Assembly: GCA_035554995.1 (NCBI GenBank)
Contig: DATMHK010000073.1
Span: 8,238 to 72,237 of the forward strand
Length of the DNA: 64,000 nt
Origin: JAQBQB01 sp035554995
GTDB taxonomy: Bacteria > Gemmatimonadota > Gemmatimonadetes > Gemmatimonadales > Gemmatimonadaceae
Direction of reading: 5' to 3'
Made by a program: the position numbers and the translations under genes. Below the pieces are notes generated by a model. It made no database searches, had not been told where the DNA came from, and saw nothing but the letters and a program-made list of their open reading frames with translations. Below, one piece after another: positions 17,271 through 26,162 of the stretch (positions are counted from its first letter, which is position 1; each line of letters begins with the position of its first letter).

Positions 17271-18043
17271 GCGCCAAGCCGCTCCGCGTGCTCATCGTGG
17301 ATGACGAGCCGCTGGCCCGTCAGCGAATAGAGGATCTGCTCGCGCACGAGCAAGGCATCGAGATCCTCGGCACCGCCGACAACGGCGACCGGGCCATCGA
17401 GAAGATTCGCGCGCAGCAGCCGGATCTCGTGTTCCTCGACGTGCAAATGCCGGGAATGACGGGCCTCGACGTCGTCCGTTCCGTCGGCGTCGACGCGATG
17501 CCGCCGACGATCTTCGTCACCGCATACGACCAGCATGCACTCAAGGCGTTCGAGCTCGCCGCGCTCGATTATCTCGTGAAGCCCTTCGACGACGAACGAT
17601 TCGAGCAGGCGCTGGCCCGAGGGAGAGCGCACGCGGAGCTGCGCGAGGCGCGCGCGTTGCGCGAACGCTTGCGAGCGATGCTCGACGGAGACGCCGCGGC
17701 CGTGCCGTCGAACTACATCCAGCGCATTCCCGTCGAGTCGCGCGGCAAGGTGCAGTACGTCCCCGTCGAACAAATCGACTACATCGCGGCGAGCGGGCCG
17801 TACGCGGAGATCGTCGTCGGCACGCGTCGGCATCTGGTGCGCGAGACGATGCAATCGCTCGAGGAGAGCCTCGATCCCGCGCGCTTCATGCGGGTGCACC
17901 GTTCAGCGATCGTTCCGCTCGATCGGGTCGAGACGCTCTTTCGCGGCGCGGGCGGCGACTACGAGCTACAACTCAAGAACGGCACCCGCATCCGCGTGAG
18001 CAGGGCAAGGCGAGAAGACGTCGAAGAGCGCTTAAAGGGGTAA
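17267..18043 (+). CDS. LytTR-family response regulator
   Basis: 258 residues. Receiver domain (residues 1-122): acidic pocket VDDE at 11-14, phospho-Asp 58 in VFLDVQMPG, Thr in FVTAYD and Lys in DYLVKPFDD. The DNA-binding LytTR domain follows about residues 150-257, with IPVESRGKVQYVPVEQIDYI and DPARFMRVHRSAIV. Coupled to the upstream LytS-type kinase. The pair is divergent from the MacAB-TolC operon across a 74-base gap, so that exporter is the obvious candidate target (inference). A 12-bp hairpin overlaps its stop codon. Confidence 0.93.
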   Translation: MSAKPLRVLIVDDEPLARQRIEDLLAHEQGIEILGTADNGDRAIEKIRAQQPDLVFLDVQMPGMTGLDVVRSVGVDAMPPTIFVTAYDQHALKAFELAALDYLVKPFDDERFEQALARGRAHAELREARALRERLRAMLDGDAAAVPSNYIQRIPVESRGKVQYVPVEQIDYIAASGPYAEIVVGTRRHLVRETMQSLEESLDPARFMRVHRSAIVPLDRVETLFRGAGGDYELQLKNGTRIRVSRARREDVEERLKG

Positions 18044-18052
18044 GCGCTCTTC
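18023..18052 (+). terminator. Hairpin overlapping the lytTR stop codon
   Basis: A perfect 12-bp stem: gaagagcgctta (18023-18034) and taagcgctcttc (18041-18052) around a six-base loop. The right arm contains the TAA stop. It is followed by gttgt rather than a full T run, so it may act as a weak terminator or as a 3' end-protecting hairpin. Confidence 0.6.
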
Positions 18053-18060
18053 GTTGTCCG

Positions 18061-18107
18061 CCATCGCCCATCGCCCATCGCCCATCGCCCGCCGCCGCCG
18101 CCCGCCT
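18061..18107. repeat. Heptanucleotide tandem repeat and GC triplets, intergenic
   Basis: About four copies of the seven-base unit cgcccat, followed by a gccgccgcc tract, fill the gap between the LytTR gene and the convergent VOC gene. It is non-coding in any plausible gene. Confidence 0.75.
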
Positions 18108-18110
18108 CGA

Positions 18111-19253
18111 TCAGCCCTCGTGTCTGTTCGCCCGCGTGATATTGCTGATCTGCAGATCCCACGCGAACGGATCGGGTGTGTGATAGCTCTTGAAGCGCGA
18201 CGTGTGAATCTCGCCGCCGCTTCCGGTATCCGGCTGGAGATGCCCCGGGTTGTTTCGCGCCGGAGTGCCGAGGTTCCGCTTCATGAGCTCCGCCTCGACC
18301 TGGTCCGGGTCGAACCCGTCGATGCCGAATGAGATGTGGTCGATGGTCGTCATCCCACCCGCACGTTGCCGGATGATGGCGCCGCCCGCGTCGCCCATGT
18401 CCACCGTGATCTGGTTGCCGGAGAACCCGCCCGACCGCGTCCAACCGAGCAACGCTTCATAGAACGCGAACGTGCGCTTGAAGTCGGAGCAGCCGTACGA
18501 AAGGTGGTCGACCCACGTCGTCTTCCAGCCCGTCGGCTCGAACGGCACTGATCCGGGGAGCTTACCGTTCGCCGGCTTGTTGTGCCGATTGGCGCGCGTA
18601 CCGTTCGTGACTTGAATGTCGAACCCGTCCGGGTCCTTGACGTGGAAGCTCTTGAAGTCTCCGGAATGATCCGCCACGGGATTGAGCCCACGCTTCTTGA
18701 GCTCCGCCTCGACCTTGTTCGTGTCCCACGCGTCGATGCCAAACGCGAGGTTGCTGATTCTCGCCATTCGCGGGGCGCGTGGAGCGCCGCCGCCACCCCG
18801 ACCGCCTCGACCCGCGGTATCGCCCGCCTGTGCCGGAGCGGGCGGTGCGGGTGGCGGTTCGTAGCCGTTGATGAACACGGCGTCGCCGACCGTGTCGCCG
18901 ATCTCCATCACGCAGCGCTTGCCGTCGTCGTCGCGCACCTTCCATCCCATCACGGCGGCGTAGAACGGAACCGCCTTCTTGTAGTCGATGCACTGGTACG
19001 TGAGGTGATCGAACCACACGGTTTTCCAACCGGTCGGGTCGAAGGGTGCTGGTGCACGAGTCGTGTCCGCGGGGGCGCGATTGCCGCGGCCGCCGCCGCG
19101 ACCCGTGCTGTCGCCGCCGGCACGTCCGCCGCCCTGGGCGAGACCAATCGACGGAATAGCGATCAACGATAGTCCCAGCGCGCGAAGCAGGTCGCGTCGG
19201 GAGATGCGGCCTTCGTCGAATTCACGGAGCAGCCGTTCGATCGTGTTGCTCAT
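18111..19253 (-). CDS. Exported protein with two VOC (glyoxalase-fold) domains
   Basis: 380 residues. The N-terminus has a twin-arginine-like segment (SRRDLLRALGLSLIAIPSIG) suggesting Tat export. A Gly/Arg-rich linker leads to VOC domain 1 (about 75-215, starting VWFDHLTYQCIDYKKAVPFY) and VOC domain 2 (about 235-375, starting TTWVDHLSYGCSDFKRTFAF). Both end in the same DPxxxDxQxxNxTRANR motif, so they arose by duplication. The fold supports metal-dependent isomerase, dioxygenase or binding functions; the reaction is not predictable. GAGGAA lies close upstream of the ATG. Confidence 0.85.
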   Translation of the reverse strand: MSNTIERLLREFDEGRISRRDLLRALGLSLIAIPSIGLAQGGGRAGGDSTGRGGGRGNRAPADTTRAPAPFDPTGWKTVWFDHLTYQCIDYKKAVPFYAAVMGWKVRDDDGKRCVMEIGDTVGDAVFINGYEPPPAPPAPAQAGDTAGRGGRGGGGAPRAPRMARISNLAFGIDAWDTNKVEAELKKRGLNPVADHSGDFKSFHVKDPDGFDIQVTNGTRANRHNKPANGKLPGSVPFEPTGWKTTWVDHLSYGCSDFKRTFAFYEALLGWTRSGGFSGNQITVDMGDAGGAIIRQRAGGMTTIDHISFGIDGFDPDQVEAELMKRNLGTPARNNPGHLQPDTGSGGEIHTSRFKSYHTPDPFAWDLQISNITRANRHEG

Positions 19254-19285
19254 CGGTTCCTCGGGGTTTCAGTCGGCGCTGGATC

Positions 19286-20272
19286 TTACTTCCTGGCGTC
19301 GGCGCTCGCTAGAAACTCGCGAACGACCTTGATCATCTCCGTCGGGTTGTCCCACGTCGTGAGGTGCGCCGAGCCCGGAATGAGCGCGTACTTCGCACCC
19401 GGTGTCTTGTTCGCGAAGCCTTTCACGATCTCGGGGCCAACCTCATCGAACTCACCGACGGTGTACAGCGTCGGCACTTTGATCTTGCCCAGCTCTCCGG
19501 TCACGTTGTACGGCTTGAGCGTGCCGGTGATAGTGAACTCACTTGGCCCTTGCATGTAATTGTAGATCCCTTCGTTCGCGCTCTTCATTGTGCTGTCGAG
19601 GTCCGCCTCGACGGGATGGCGCCAGACATACTTTCCGTAAAACTCGCTCATCGCGCCCTGGAAAGACGGCGCATCGTACTTCTTCGTCGAATCGGCAAGC
19701 TTGATCGCCTTTTGTGCCGAATCGGAGAGCGTTGCGACGAGACTCTTCGCGCGCTTCTCGTACGCCGGGATGTCGAGACACGCGCTGCCGAACACGATGC
19801 TCGACACGTGCTCGGGATGCGCCTTGTAGTACTCGTAGGCGAGAATCGTCCCCCACGAATGCCCGAGGATGTGCACCTTGTCGTAGCCGAGCGATGCGCG
19901 CAGCGAATCGAGCTCGCGGACGAAGTGGGCTATCGTGAAGAGCGACGTATCGGTCATCGGTCCGGACTTGCCGGCCCCCAATTGATCGTATCGGATGACC
20001 GGCCGGTCGTTGCCGAGCGCCTCGAGCGGTTTCAGATAGAAGCTGTTGAATCCCGGACCGCCGTGGAGCAGGATCAGCGGCGTGCCGGTCCCGGTCCCGG
20101 ACTTCTTGTACCAGATCTTCCCGTCCGGGACGGGCAGCATCGATTCGCCCACGGGAAGGGCGGCGGTCGCCTGCGGTGTAACCGAAGCGCTGTCGGTCTT
20201 CGGCTTGGCGTCACCGCAGCCGGCGCAGGCGACAACAGGGAGCAACGTCGAAACGAGAATTCGGAGACGCAT
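19286..20272 (-). CDS. Proline iminopeptidase-like alpha/beta hydrolase, lipoprotein
   Basis: 328 residues from the ATG at 20272, which gives a clean lipoprotein signal (LVSTLLPVVACAGC). The hydrolase domain has HGGPGFNSFYLKPLEAL (oxyanion region), YDQLGAGKS, the nucleophile elbow GHSWG with Ser 139, TVGEFDEVGPE (acid) and PGSAHLTTWDNP (His). This set matches the proline iminopeptidase/tricorn-interacting F1 group of serine peptidases. The open frame continues to 20341, but that extension would spoil the signal peptide. It probably acts on short peptides at the periplasmic face. Confidence 0.85.
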   Translation of the reverse strand: MRLRILVSTLLPVVACAGCGDAKPKTDSASVTPQATAALPVGESMLPVPDGKIWYKKSGTGTGTPLILLHGGPGFNSFYLKPLEALGNDRPVIRYDQLGAGKSGPMTDTSLFTIAHFVRELDSLRASLGYDKVHILGHSWGTILAYEYYKAHPEHVSSIVFGSACLDIPAYEKRAKSLVATLSDSAQKAIKLADSTKKYDAPSFQGAMSEFYGKYVWRHPVEADLDSTMKSANEGIYNYMQGPSEFTITGTLKPYNVTGELGKIKVPTLYTVGEFDEVGPEIVKGFANKTPGAKYALIPGSAHLTTWDNPTEMIKVVREFLASADARK

Positions 20273-20524
20273 GGGTCGTTGGCGGCGGATGAGGGTTGTT
20301 TGCATCTGGGAGACCGCGGCGCTGGAATTGGCACTCTTCATAGAAGGCGCGCAAGAACACCTGCTGCTACTGGCGAAACAGTCGCCGTAGCGCCGATGAT
20401 CGTGATCGCGGCATCAAAAGTCGGCTCGGCGACCGCGCGACCTTTGCGGGGAGGTATACGGAGACTGGCGCCTCGAAATCGGTGGCGCGGCGCAGCAGTT
20501 GGGACCTTTATCGAATGCGAATTC

Positions 20525-20770
20525 TCACCACCGGCGGCGAACGACCATCCTCACGTCGTAGTAGCTGCAGACGTTCTGAAATGTCTGCTGCCTCGTCGCA
20601 TTCGGGATCGGAGAGAAAACCTCCCGATAGGTCGCTCGTCCCATGAGGTCGAACACCTGCACGCTGACCATCGCGGAGCCCGCCGTCCACATGCGCTCGG
20701 ATTGGCGCACGACGACGTTCGTCAGGCTGCTTCGGCGGGATCGGGTGGCGGCGGCGAGCACGGGCGACAC
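20525..20770 (-). pseudogene. Possible C-terminal remnant of an outer-membrane barrel protein
   Basis: In the 578-base stretch between the hydrolase and the response regulator the only gene-like piece is this 81-codon frame. It ends VFDLMGRATYREVFSPIPNA, then YYDVRMVVRRRW. A final aromatic residue after alternating hydrophobics is typical of the last strand of outer-membrane barrels, and the text before it resembles the penultimate strands of TonB-type receptors. No N-terminal counterpart or start site is visible. The rest of the stretch shows nothing recognisable. Confidence 0.3.
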
Positions 20771-20851
20771 TTAACTGTCGCGCGCGATTCCCCAAAATAG
20801 GACCTTGGGCGTAGCGTCCGCCTTCGGGGGCACAACGGCGGCGACTGTGCG

Positions 20852-21259
20852 CTATCCCGCCTTGCTCACTGCCTCGGCTTCGAGTTGCTGGCGCACGAAG
20901 CCCAAGAGCGCGCGCGAATCGAACGGCTTCTGGAGGTATCGCGGCGGCTCCGACCGATGGGACAGGCCCATCACTGCTTTCTCATCGAGCGCGCTGATGA
21001 AAATGATTGGCGCTGCGCTTCCGCGAGCCTCGAGCTCGTCTCTCAGCGCGAAGCCGTTCCGCCCCGGCAAATGGACGTCCAGGATCAAGCACGATGGCTC
21101 CTCCGGCCCAACCTGAGCCAGGTAGTGCTCGGCCGATCCGAATGTTCGGACACGGATGCCGCTCACAGAGAGCACCCGGGCCAGGGCCTGGCGGATGGAA
21201 GCATCGTCATCGACGACGGCGACCCATCCTTCGCAATTGGTCGATGGAAATGGTCTCAT
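20852..21259 (-). CDS. Single-domain response regulator
   Basis: 135 residues, receiver domain only: VAVVDDDASIRQALARVL (acidic pocket at residues 17-19), phospho-Asp 61 in LILDVHLPG, Ser in FISALD and Lys in YLQKPFDSRALL. It resembles the FixJ/NodW receiver subgroup but has no output domain. It may work as a phospho-shuttle or by protein contact. It is divergent from the PAS histidine kinase at 21430, 170 bases away, so the two may be partners. Confidence 0.88.
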   Translation of the reverse strand: MRPFPSTNCEGWVAVVDDDASIRQALARVLSVSGIRVRTFGSAEHYLAQVGPEEPSCLILDVHLPGRNGFALRDELEARGSAAPIIFISALDEKAVMGLSHRSEPPRYLQKPFDSRALLGFVRQQLEAEAVSKAG

Positions 21260-21429
21260 TGCTTTCTCACTCGGTCACACCACGGACAAACAGAACAAAT
21301 AGAGGTAACCGAACAGAGCGGATATGGGACTTTGGTCTACGACACCGTGACGCGGTTTGCCCGACGGGCAACCGGACAAGTCCTAGGTCTGATACCGTGC
21401 GACGCTGCGCGCGGCGACTCTCCGATAGG

Positions 21430-23694
21430 ATGCAACCACCATGGCGTACCGAGAGCGAATCGGCGGTGGAGCGTACCGCGGCGGACTGGAGATCGTACCG
21501 GTACCGCGACTGGCTCCGGAAGATCCTCGCAGCCATCGTGCCGCCGCTGATCGTCGCGTTGATTCAGTGGCATTTCAAACCGACGATGGCGCGCTGGGCC
21601 TTGTTCTATCCAGCCGTTTTTCTCAGTGCGTGGTTCGGCGGAGCCGTCAGTGGGATCGCCGCCACGATCGGATCGTGCGCCATCGTCTGGTGGGCGTTCA
21701 TGCCCCCATGGCACAGCTGGACCGGCAAGGATCCCAAGAACGTGCTCGCCGCGATCATCTTCGCGTTCATGAGCATCGCGGTGAGCCTGCTTCAACAGCG
21801 CCTGCGCAATCTTGCGGATCAACGTCGTCTGCTCGCCGCTCTGATCGAGAATTCCAGCGACTTCATCGGCCTCGTCGACCCGTCGCGCAAGCCCGTGTAT
21901 CTCAACCCGGCGGGCCGCGCCATGGTCGGACTCGACGATGACACGCCGATGGCCGGGCTTACGCTCCTCGAGTTCTACGCGCCGTCAGCCCGCGACACGG
22001 CGTTGGCCGAGATCGAACCGTCCACGATCACGCGCGGGTTGTGGACGGGCGAGACCCGCTTCCGGCATTGGCGAACCGAATCCGAGATCCCCGTCTGGCA
22101 ACACAACTTTCTCGTTCCGGATCCGAAGACCGGCCGTCTCCTCGGCATCGGTACGATCACGCGCGACGTCTCCGAGCTGAAGCGCAACCGCGACGCGCTG
22201 CAGGCGGCGAATCGGCAGTTGGCGGAACAGGCCAAGGCGCTCGCCGAAAGCCAGCGCACGCTGCAGGCGATGATGGACTTCTCGCCGAACGGTGTTGTCG
22301 TCAAGGATCCGACGGGGCACTACTTGCTGATCAACCGCATGATGGCGTCGCTGCTCGGCACGAGCGTGGACGACGCGCTGGGAAAGACGGACGAAGATTT
22401 GTTTTCGCCGGATGCCGCGAAGCGACACCGCGCGATCGACGCGTCCGTCGCCGAGCAGCGAACGCCGGCGTCGTACGAGGAAGTGTTCGAGAAAAATGGC
22501 ACGCGTCGTGTCTTCCTCATCAACAAGTTCCCGCTCGAGGACGATCAGCGTCGCGTCTTCGGCATTTCCGCCACCTGGTCGGACATCACCGAACGCAAAC
22601 GCGCCGAGGAGGCCATGCGTCGAAGCGAAGCCGACCTCCGAGAGGCGGAGCGCATCGCTCAGGTGGGAAACTGGCGGTGGTACGCGCGTGACGATCGCGC
22701 CCGCTGGTCGGAGGGGTTGTACCGGATTTTCGGCCGAGATCCCTCGCACCCCTTACCCGCGCTGTTTGGCGACGACTCGCACCTGTTCACCGCCGAGAGC
22801 GTGAAACGGCTGCGAGACGCCGTTAAGAAAACTCTCAAGGATGGCCGCCCGTATGAGATGGAGCTGTCCCTCACGCGGCCCGACGGATCGATCCGGCACG
22901 TCATGGCGCACGGCGACGCCATTCGCGACGAGGCAGGAGAGATCGTCGGCATCGCCGGCACCGCGCAGGACATCACCGAGCTGCGCGAGGCGCAGCAGCT
23001 TCGCGATGAATGGACGTCCGTGATCGCGCACGACCTGCGGCAGCCGATCGGCGTCATCCTCATGGCGGCAAGCGGGCTTCCCGCGCTGCACGCCGAAGGC
23101 ATGCACGACAAGGAATCGCTCTTCCTCACACGGATCTCCACCGCGGCGAACAACCTCGCGCGGATGGTCGACGATTTACTCGACGTGTCGCTGCTCGAGG
23201 CGCGGCGTCTCGAGCTGCGACGCAAGCGGGTGAACGCGCGCACCTTCGTCCACGATGTCCTGTCCCGGCTCGCTCACATCACGGCCGACCGGAAGGTGCG
23301 CGTCGTCGCCGACGAGAGGGTCGGCGATATCTTCGCCGATCCGATGCGGGTCAGCCAGGTGTTGGGCAATCTCATCTCGAACGCCGTCAAATACGGCGAC
23401 CAGGACTCGGAGATCGAAGTGCGGGTCGAGCAACGGGACACGGAGGTCGAGATCGCCGTTACCAACCACGGCCGTGGCATCGCGCCCGACGATTTGCCGC
23501 ACCTCTTTGCCCGGTTCATGCGCTCCAAAGAAGCGCGCGGATCCGGGACTCCGGGCTTGGGTGTCGGGCTCTACATCGCGCGCGAGCTCGTTGAGGCGCA
23601 CAGCGGCCGAATATGGGCCGAGAGCACTCCCGGGAAGACCACCACCTTTCATTTGACGCTGCCGTCGCGTGTGGCACCGCGGCAGGTGGCCTGA
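21430..23694 (+). CDS. Membrane PAS-rich hybrid-less sensor histidine kinase
   Basis: About 754 residues. A DUF4118-like region of four membrane helices (residues about 25-130, e.g. WALFYPAVFLSAWFGGAVSG) is followed by three PAS/PAC modules (about 145-265, 285-405, 410-525). The HisKA domain has VIAHDLRQPIGVI with His 534. The HATPase domain has NLISNAVKYGD, NHGRGIAPDD and GVGLYIARELVEAHSG. No receiver domain is attached. The start is uncertain: AGGA abuts the ATG at 21430, and a GTG at 21397 in frame is an alternative. The L,D-transpeptidase gene begins 16 bases downstream. Confidence 0.88.
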   Translation: MQPPWRTESESAVERTAADWRSYRYRDWLRKILAAIVPPLIVALIQWHFKPTMARWALFYPAVFLSAWFGGAVSGIAATIGSCAIVWWAFMPPWHSWTGKDPKNVLAAIIFAFMSIAVSLLQQRLRNLADQRRLLAALIENSSDFIGLVDPSRKPVYLNPAGRAMVGLDDDTPMAGLTLLEFYAPSARDTALAEIEPSTITRGLWTGETRFRHWRTESEIPVWQHNFLVPDPKTGRLLGIGTITRDVSELKRNRDALQAANRQLAEQAKALAESQRTLQAMMDFSPNGVVVKDPTGHYLLINRMMASLLGTSVDDALGKTDEDLFSPDAAKRHRAIDASVAEQRTPASYEEVFEKNGTRRVFLINKFPLEDDQRRVFGISATWSDITERKRAEEAMRRSEADLREAERIAQVGNWRWYARDDRARWSEGLYRIFGRDPSHPLPALFGDDSHLFTAESVKRLRDAVKKTLKDGRPYEMELSLTRPDGSIRHVMAHGDAIRDEAGEIVGIAGTAQDITELREAQQLRDEWTSVIAHDLRQPIGVILMAASGLPALHAEGMHDKESLFLTRISTAANNLARMVDDLLDVSLLEARRLELRRKRVNARTFVHDVLSRLAHITADRKVRVVADERVGDIFADPMRVSQVLGNLISNAVKYGDQDSEIEVRVEQRDTEVEIAVTNHGRGIAPDDLPHLFARFMRSKEARGSGTPGLGVGLYIARELVEAHSGRIWAESTPGKTTTFHLTLPSRVAPRQVA

Positions 23695-23710
23695 AGCAGG
23701 AGAATTGTCG

Positions 23711-24211
23711 ATGCAGTTGACCCGACGGTGGCGACTTGGCACGCTGAGCCTGGCGCCGATCATTCCGCTCGTCTTGTTCTGGTCGATCTTCCACACCAGC
23801 GATCCGCCGCTGCGACTGGTCGTCAGTCTGTCGGCGCGGAACCTCAAGGTGGTCGAGGACGGCAACGTCGTACGCACGTACGACATCGCTGTGGGACGGC
23901 CGAGTCATCCGACACCGACGGGCTCGTTCCGCACGGGCGACATCGTGTGGAATCCAGCCTGGCGGCCGCCTCCGACGGACTGGGCGCGCAACCAGCACTA
24001 TCAACCGCCCGGCGTTGCATCGAACCCCATGCAAGGGGTCAAGATCTATTTCAAGGCGCCGTACTACTTCATCCACGGGACGAACGACCCCGATTCGATG
24101 GGTGAGGCGGCTTCACACGGGTGCATACGCATGGTGCCGGACGACGCCGTCGCGCTCGCGCACAAGATCCAATCCGCCGGCGGGAGCGTGCCTCTGACGA
24201 TCAAAGAATAG
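23711..24211 (+). CDS. L,D-transpeptidase (YkuD domain)
   Basis: 166 residues. An N-terminal membrane segment (LSLAPIIPLVLFWSIF) is followed by a YkuD domain starting LRLVVSLSARNLKVVEDG. The catalytic block is FIHGTNDPDSMGEAASHGCI with Cys 138 and His 136 in SHGCIRM. The family forms 3-3 peptidoglycan cross-links or attaches proteins to peptidoglycan in the periplasm. AGGAGA seven bases upstream supports this ATG. It sits 16 bases after the kinase gene and is followed by a hairpin. Confidence 0.9.
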   Translation: MQLTRRWRLGTLSLAPIIPLVLFWSIFHTSDPPLRLVVSLSARNLKVVEDGNVVRTYDIAVGRPSHPTPTGSFRTGDIVWNPAWRPPPTDWARNQHYQPPGVASNPMQGVKIYFKAPYYFIHGTNDPDSMGEAASHGCIRMVPDDAVALAHKIQSAGGSVPLTIKE

Positions 24212-24219
24212 GCGGTCAC

Positions 24220-24257
24220 GACGCACGTCTTCAGTGTTTCGAATGAAGGCGTGCGTC
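24220..24257 (+). terminator. Hairpin after the L,D-transpeptidase gene
   Basis: Arms gacgcacgtcttca (24220-24233) and tgaaggcgtgcgtc (24244-24257) pair over 14 positions with one T-G wobble, around a 10-base loop. No T tract follows, so termination strength is uncertain. Confidence 0.5.
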
Positions 24258-24374
24258 GGCCAGCGCTCCGCCGAGTGGTAAGCTCCTGGTAAGCTCGCGG
24301 CGACTCCGGTTGCGCAACGCGGAGCCCGCGCCCAGAATCACCGGGAACCCCCCTGCTTTCCACTGGAGCAAGAT

Positions 24375-24959
24375 ATGAAGATCCCATCTGCAGCGATCCT
24401 CGCCCTCGCGTTGCCGCTGGCTCTCTCGGCTCAGCAGCCGGCTGGCGATCCGGCGAATCCGCTGACGACTGTGTTCAAGGGTCGCATCAACGGCTTGGAA
24501 GCCAACATCGCGCAGGCGTTCGATTCCATCCCGGAATCAAAGTTCTCGTATAAGCCGACGCCGGCGCAGCTGACCATCGGCTACATCGCGCAGCACATCG
24601 CCTCGGACAATTACCTCTTCTGCAACAATTTCGGCGCGGCGAAGGCGAATCTCGCGGCCGAAGACACGGCGACTGCCGATTCGGTCAAGGCGAAGTGGCC
24701 GAAGGCGAAGCTCGTCTCGAAGCTGAAGGATTCGTTCGCCTTCTGCCAAACCGCGCTGGGCCAGCTCAACGACGCCGCGCTCTCCGAGACGATCACGCTG
24801 ACATTCGGCACCCGCACGCAGCAGCGGCCGCGCGTCGCGATGGTCCTCGGCCACGCGCTCGACCTCGCCGATCATTACAGCCAGCTCGCGAATTACATGC
24901 GCTTGAACAACATCCTTCCGCCGACGGCGCTGCCGCGGCCGGGACGCGGCGGCAACTAG
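24375..24959 (+). CDS. Secreted DinB-family protein
   Basis: 194 residues. A signal peptide (AAILALALPLALSAQ) precedes a four-helix DinB-like domain: FKGRINGLEANIAQAFDSIP, YIAQHIASDNYLFCNN and GHALDLADHYSQLANYMRLN. The last two place histidines like the metal-binding triad of the family. DinB-fold proteins include thiol-dependent metalloenzymes, but this exported version has no assigned role. GGAG lies nine bases upstream of the ATG. Confidence 0.82.
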   Translation: MKIPSAAILALALPLALSAQQPAGDPANPLTTVFKGRINGLEANIAQAFDSIPESKFSYKPTPAQLTIGYIAQHIASDNYLFCNNFGAAKANLAAEDTATADSVKAKWPKAKLVSKLKDSFAFCQTALGQLNDAALSETITLTFGTRTQQRPRVAMVLGHALDLADHYSQLANYMRLNNILPPTALPRPGRGGN

Positions 24960-24965
24960 ATCGCT

Positions 24966-25769
24966 CTAGCGAACGCGCGCGACCTCGAACAGGTTGCGCG
25001 GCTCGACCCACCCGGCGACGCCTTTCGTCCGCAGGCGTCGCCAGGTGCCGCGCGACTCGCCGAGCTCCACTCGCGAGTTGGGTCCGATGGACGCAATGAT
25101 TTTCGAGCTCTTGCTCGCATCGCGGCGAATGATCACCCAGTCGCGCGACACGGAACGCACCCAGCGCGACGATACGCGGCGCGCCGTCGGTGCCACGGCC
25201 CCGTTGGAGACCTTTGCCGTGTGAGCCGCCCCCGCGACCGACGCCGCTGCAGCCGGCGCTGACACTACGGGATCACCTGCCGGCGCGGTCGCCTGAGGCA
25301 ACACGATGGGCGCTGACGCGGCAGTACTCACCGGAGCGACGTTGGCCGTCGGCACGATGCTGTCCTCACTCGCGCTCGATACCATCACGGGCGGCGTGGC
25401 CTGCCTGACCGAGTCGGCGCTCGTGTCGGCGTTCTGGTTCCGCGCGACGCTCGACGCGTTCGCCTTGGGTCGCGGTTTCGCGTCCGACGAAAGGTTGCCG
25501 ATCAGCCACACGAAGCCGACGACCGCCGCGATTCCCGCTCCGACCCCGCGCCAGATCTTTGGCCCGATTGGCGGACGCTCGGGCTTCGTGTGGCACCACT
25601 TGCATTCGCCCAGCTGCTCAGGGTAGTAGGAATCGCAGCTCGAGCAGTAGGCCAGGGGAAGCAATTCCCCGAATCCATCGCGAAGGTCGAGCAAGTGGCT
25701 GCACTTCGGACACTTCGCCGCCGCGGTCATTGCCTTGGCGCCGCAGGCATCGCATCGAACAGAGCGCAT
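24966..25769 (-). CDS. Membrane protein with N-terminal zinc ribbons and C-terminal SH3-like domain
   Basis: 267 residues. Residues 1-55 hold two Cys4 ribbons (CDACGAKA...CPKC and CSSCDSYYPEQLGECKWC). One membrane helix follows (VGAGIAAVVGFVWLIG). Then comes a Ser/Ala/Pro-rich linker, and a bacterial SH3-type domain (DWVIIRRDASKSSKIIASIG, VELGESRGTWRRLRTKGVAG). Such domains bind peptidoglycan or peptides, while ribbons of this type are cytoplasmic. AAGGTGG upstream of 25769 supports the start. It is convergent with the DinB gene (six bases apart). Confidence 0.8.
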   Translation of the reverse strand: MRSVRCDACGAKAMTAAAKCPKCSHLLDLRDGFGELLPLAYCSSCDSYYPEQLGECKWCHTKPERPPIGPKIWRGVGAGIAAVVGFVWLIGNLSSDAKPRPKANASSVARNQNADTSADSVRQATPPVMVSSASEDSIVPTANVAPVSTAASAPIVLPQATAPAGDPVVSAPAAAASVAGAAHTAKVSNGAVAPTARRVSSRWVRSVSRDWVIIRRDASKSSKIIASIGPNSRVELGESRGTWRRLRTKGVAGWVEPRNLFEVARVR

Positions 25770-26162
25770 ACTACCACCTTCGAGAGGACGGTGCGCGTTC
25801 CTCACTCGTTCGCGTGGTGATCACGCGAGGAGCCGCCTATGAGTCTGACACCCGAGGACGGATTTACGTCGGCCCGTTCGTCACGCCGCCGCAAGCAGTC
25901 CACACGGGTGGTTCAGTAATACCGTACGGATCGTCAGAAGTGCCCGTCCCGTTTCTGGCGGGCACAACCAGTAGTCTCAGGCGAACAGCCATCGCTTGAT
26001 CAGATTCGGAGCAGGGCATGACGACGTACGCCATCAAGACCACCACCGTACCAGTGACTACGAGCGCCGTCAACGGCCGAGTTGCCCGACCTCACGTGCC
26101 GCGGTAACATCTGGCCGATTCAGGGCGGCGTAGCCGACCCTAGCGTTGACCCGGAGAGTAGC
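25770..26162. other. Gene-poor gap before the MBL-fold gene
   Basis: This 393-base stretch has no confident gene. A minus-strand frame (25864-26073, 69 codons) starts with a hydrophobic stretch (ALVVTGTVVVLMAYVVM) and could be a small membrane protein. It has no ribosome site and no recognised relative. Promoters for the divergent genes on either side must lie here, but no convincing -35/-10 pair was found. Confidence 0.4.

Noticed and set aside
18061..18107. Possible CRISPR or direct-repeat array
   Set aside because: The units are seven bases, adjacent and without spacers, so this is a simple tandem repeat.
21007..21429. N-terminal extension of the PAS histidine kinase
   Set aside because: This part of the frame is antisense to the response regulator and is Arg/Pro-rich without domain character.
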